Shown here piece by piece: positions 63,866 through 64,000 of a DNA stretch of 64,000 nucleotides. Source of the stretch: Hydrogenovibrio crunogenus. Its GTDB lineage: Bacteria; Pseudomonadota; Gammaproteobacteria; Thiomicrospirales; Thiomicrospiraceae. Within the stretch, counting starts at the first letter, position 1. Every line of letters begins with the position of its first letter. The DNA is taken from assembly GCF_004786015.1 (NCBI RefSeq), contig NZ_CP032096.1, positions 1,488,001-1,552,000 on the forward strand, given 5' to 3'. The notes under the pieces are model-generated. The model was not told the origin of the DNA. It worked only from the letters and a program-made list of their open reading frames with translations, and did no database searches. The translations under genes and the position numbers were made by a program.

Positions 63866-64000
63866 ATGTTTAACCGAATGATTGATTGGGCGGTTACTAA
63901 CCGTTTGCTGGTGATACTCGCCCTTATTACACTGACGGTCAGTGCTTTTTTTGTTATCCCCAAACTGAATCTCGATGCCTTTCCAGATGTTACCAATGTG
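63866..64000 (+). CDS. czcA: Heavy-metal RND transporter CzcA, N terminus (window ends)
   Basis: 45 codons are visible: MIDWAVTNRLLVILALITLT and LNLDAFPDVTNV, the first membrane helix and the start of the porter domain of HME-type RND pumps. TAAGGAA precedes the ATG; 15 bp after czcB. Metal specificity cannot be read from this part. Confidence 0.93.
   Translation, partial: MFNRMIDWAVTNRLLVILALITLTVSAFFVIPKLNLDAFPDVTNV

Overview
The window looks like the chromosome of a sulfur-oxidising gammaproteobacterium of the Hydrogenovibrio / Thiomicrospira / Thiomicrorhabdus group. This is inferred from the type VI-like sulfide:quinone oxidoreductase, the gammaproteobacterial gene pairs (rluD/bamD, fur/bamE, ratA-rnfH/smpB-ssrA, nrdR-rib-nusB-thiL) and the roughly 40% GC composition. 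No sequence search was possible, so genus is a judgement.

1-36.4 kb is ordinary core genome. In order it holds: pgeF (cut by the window edge), rluD, bamD, nadE, sucCD, an FKBP isomerase, a diguanylate cyclase, two lipoproteins, cobO, a sulfide:quinone oxidoreductase, a hybrid kinase with a NarL-type regulator, fumC, a thioredoxin, a CBS protein, a 2-Cys peroxiredoxin, ispA, queD, a STAS protein, pilD, a DUF3579 gene, aroG and a large chemoreceptor. The reverse-strand operon glyA-nrdR-ribD-ribE-ribB(A)-ribH-nusB-thiL follows, then ettA, a PAS-GGDEF protein with a degenerate active site, fur, bamE, rnfH, ratA and smpB. The 10-bp palindrome CCAGGCCTGG recurs through this part, in different reading frames and between genes.

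36.4-41.8 kb is an integration hot spot. The tmRNA gene ssrA is followed by a P4-type tyrosine integrase, a tiny membrane peptide, an IS30 transposase wreck split by an intact IS256 element with a 9-bp target duplication, and an AT-rich gene-poor tract. That tract carries three copies of a ~30-bp repeat, another tiny membrane peptide and a strong two-tier hairpin.

41.8-49.2 kb is an uptake operon: porin, TakP-like TRAP transporter, cytoplasmic gamma-glutamyltransferase-like Ntn hydrolase and TauE/SafE exporter. It diverges from an Lrp/AsnC regulator. Three helically phased TTGTWTACA sites lie between them.

49.4-50.9 kb is a decayed integron: the N-terminal stub of an integron integrase, one complete cassette (secreted unknown protein plus a well-formed attC), and a second cassette cut off by insertion-sequence debris.

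50.9-58.3 kb is a defence locus on the minus strand: hsdM-hsdS-(putative Abi membrane protein)-(NYN nuclease)-hsdR. The Abi gene sits between the real hsdS 3' end and a decayed second copy of that end. 58.3-60.8 kb holds unknown genes and one remnant. 60.8-64 kb begins a heavy-metal efflux operon (Cys/His-rich leader protein, czcC, czcB, czcA), truncated by the window end.
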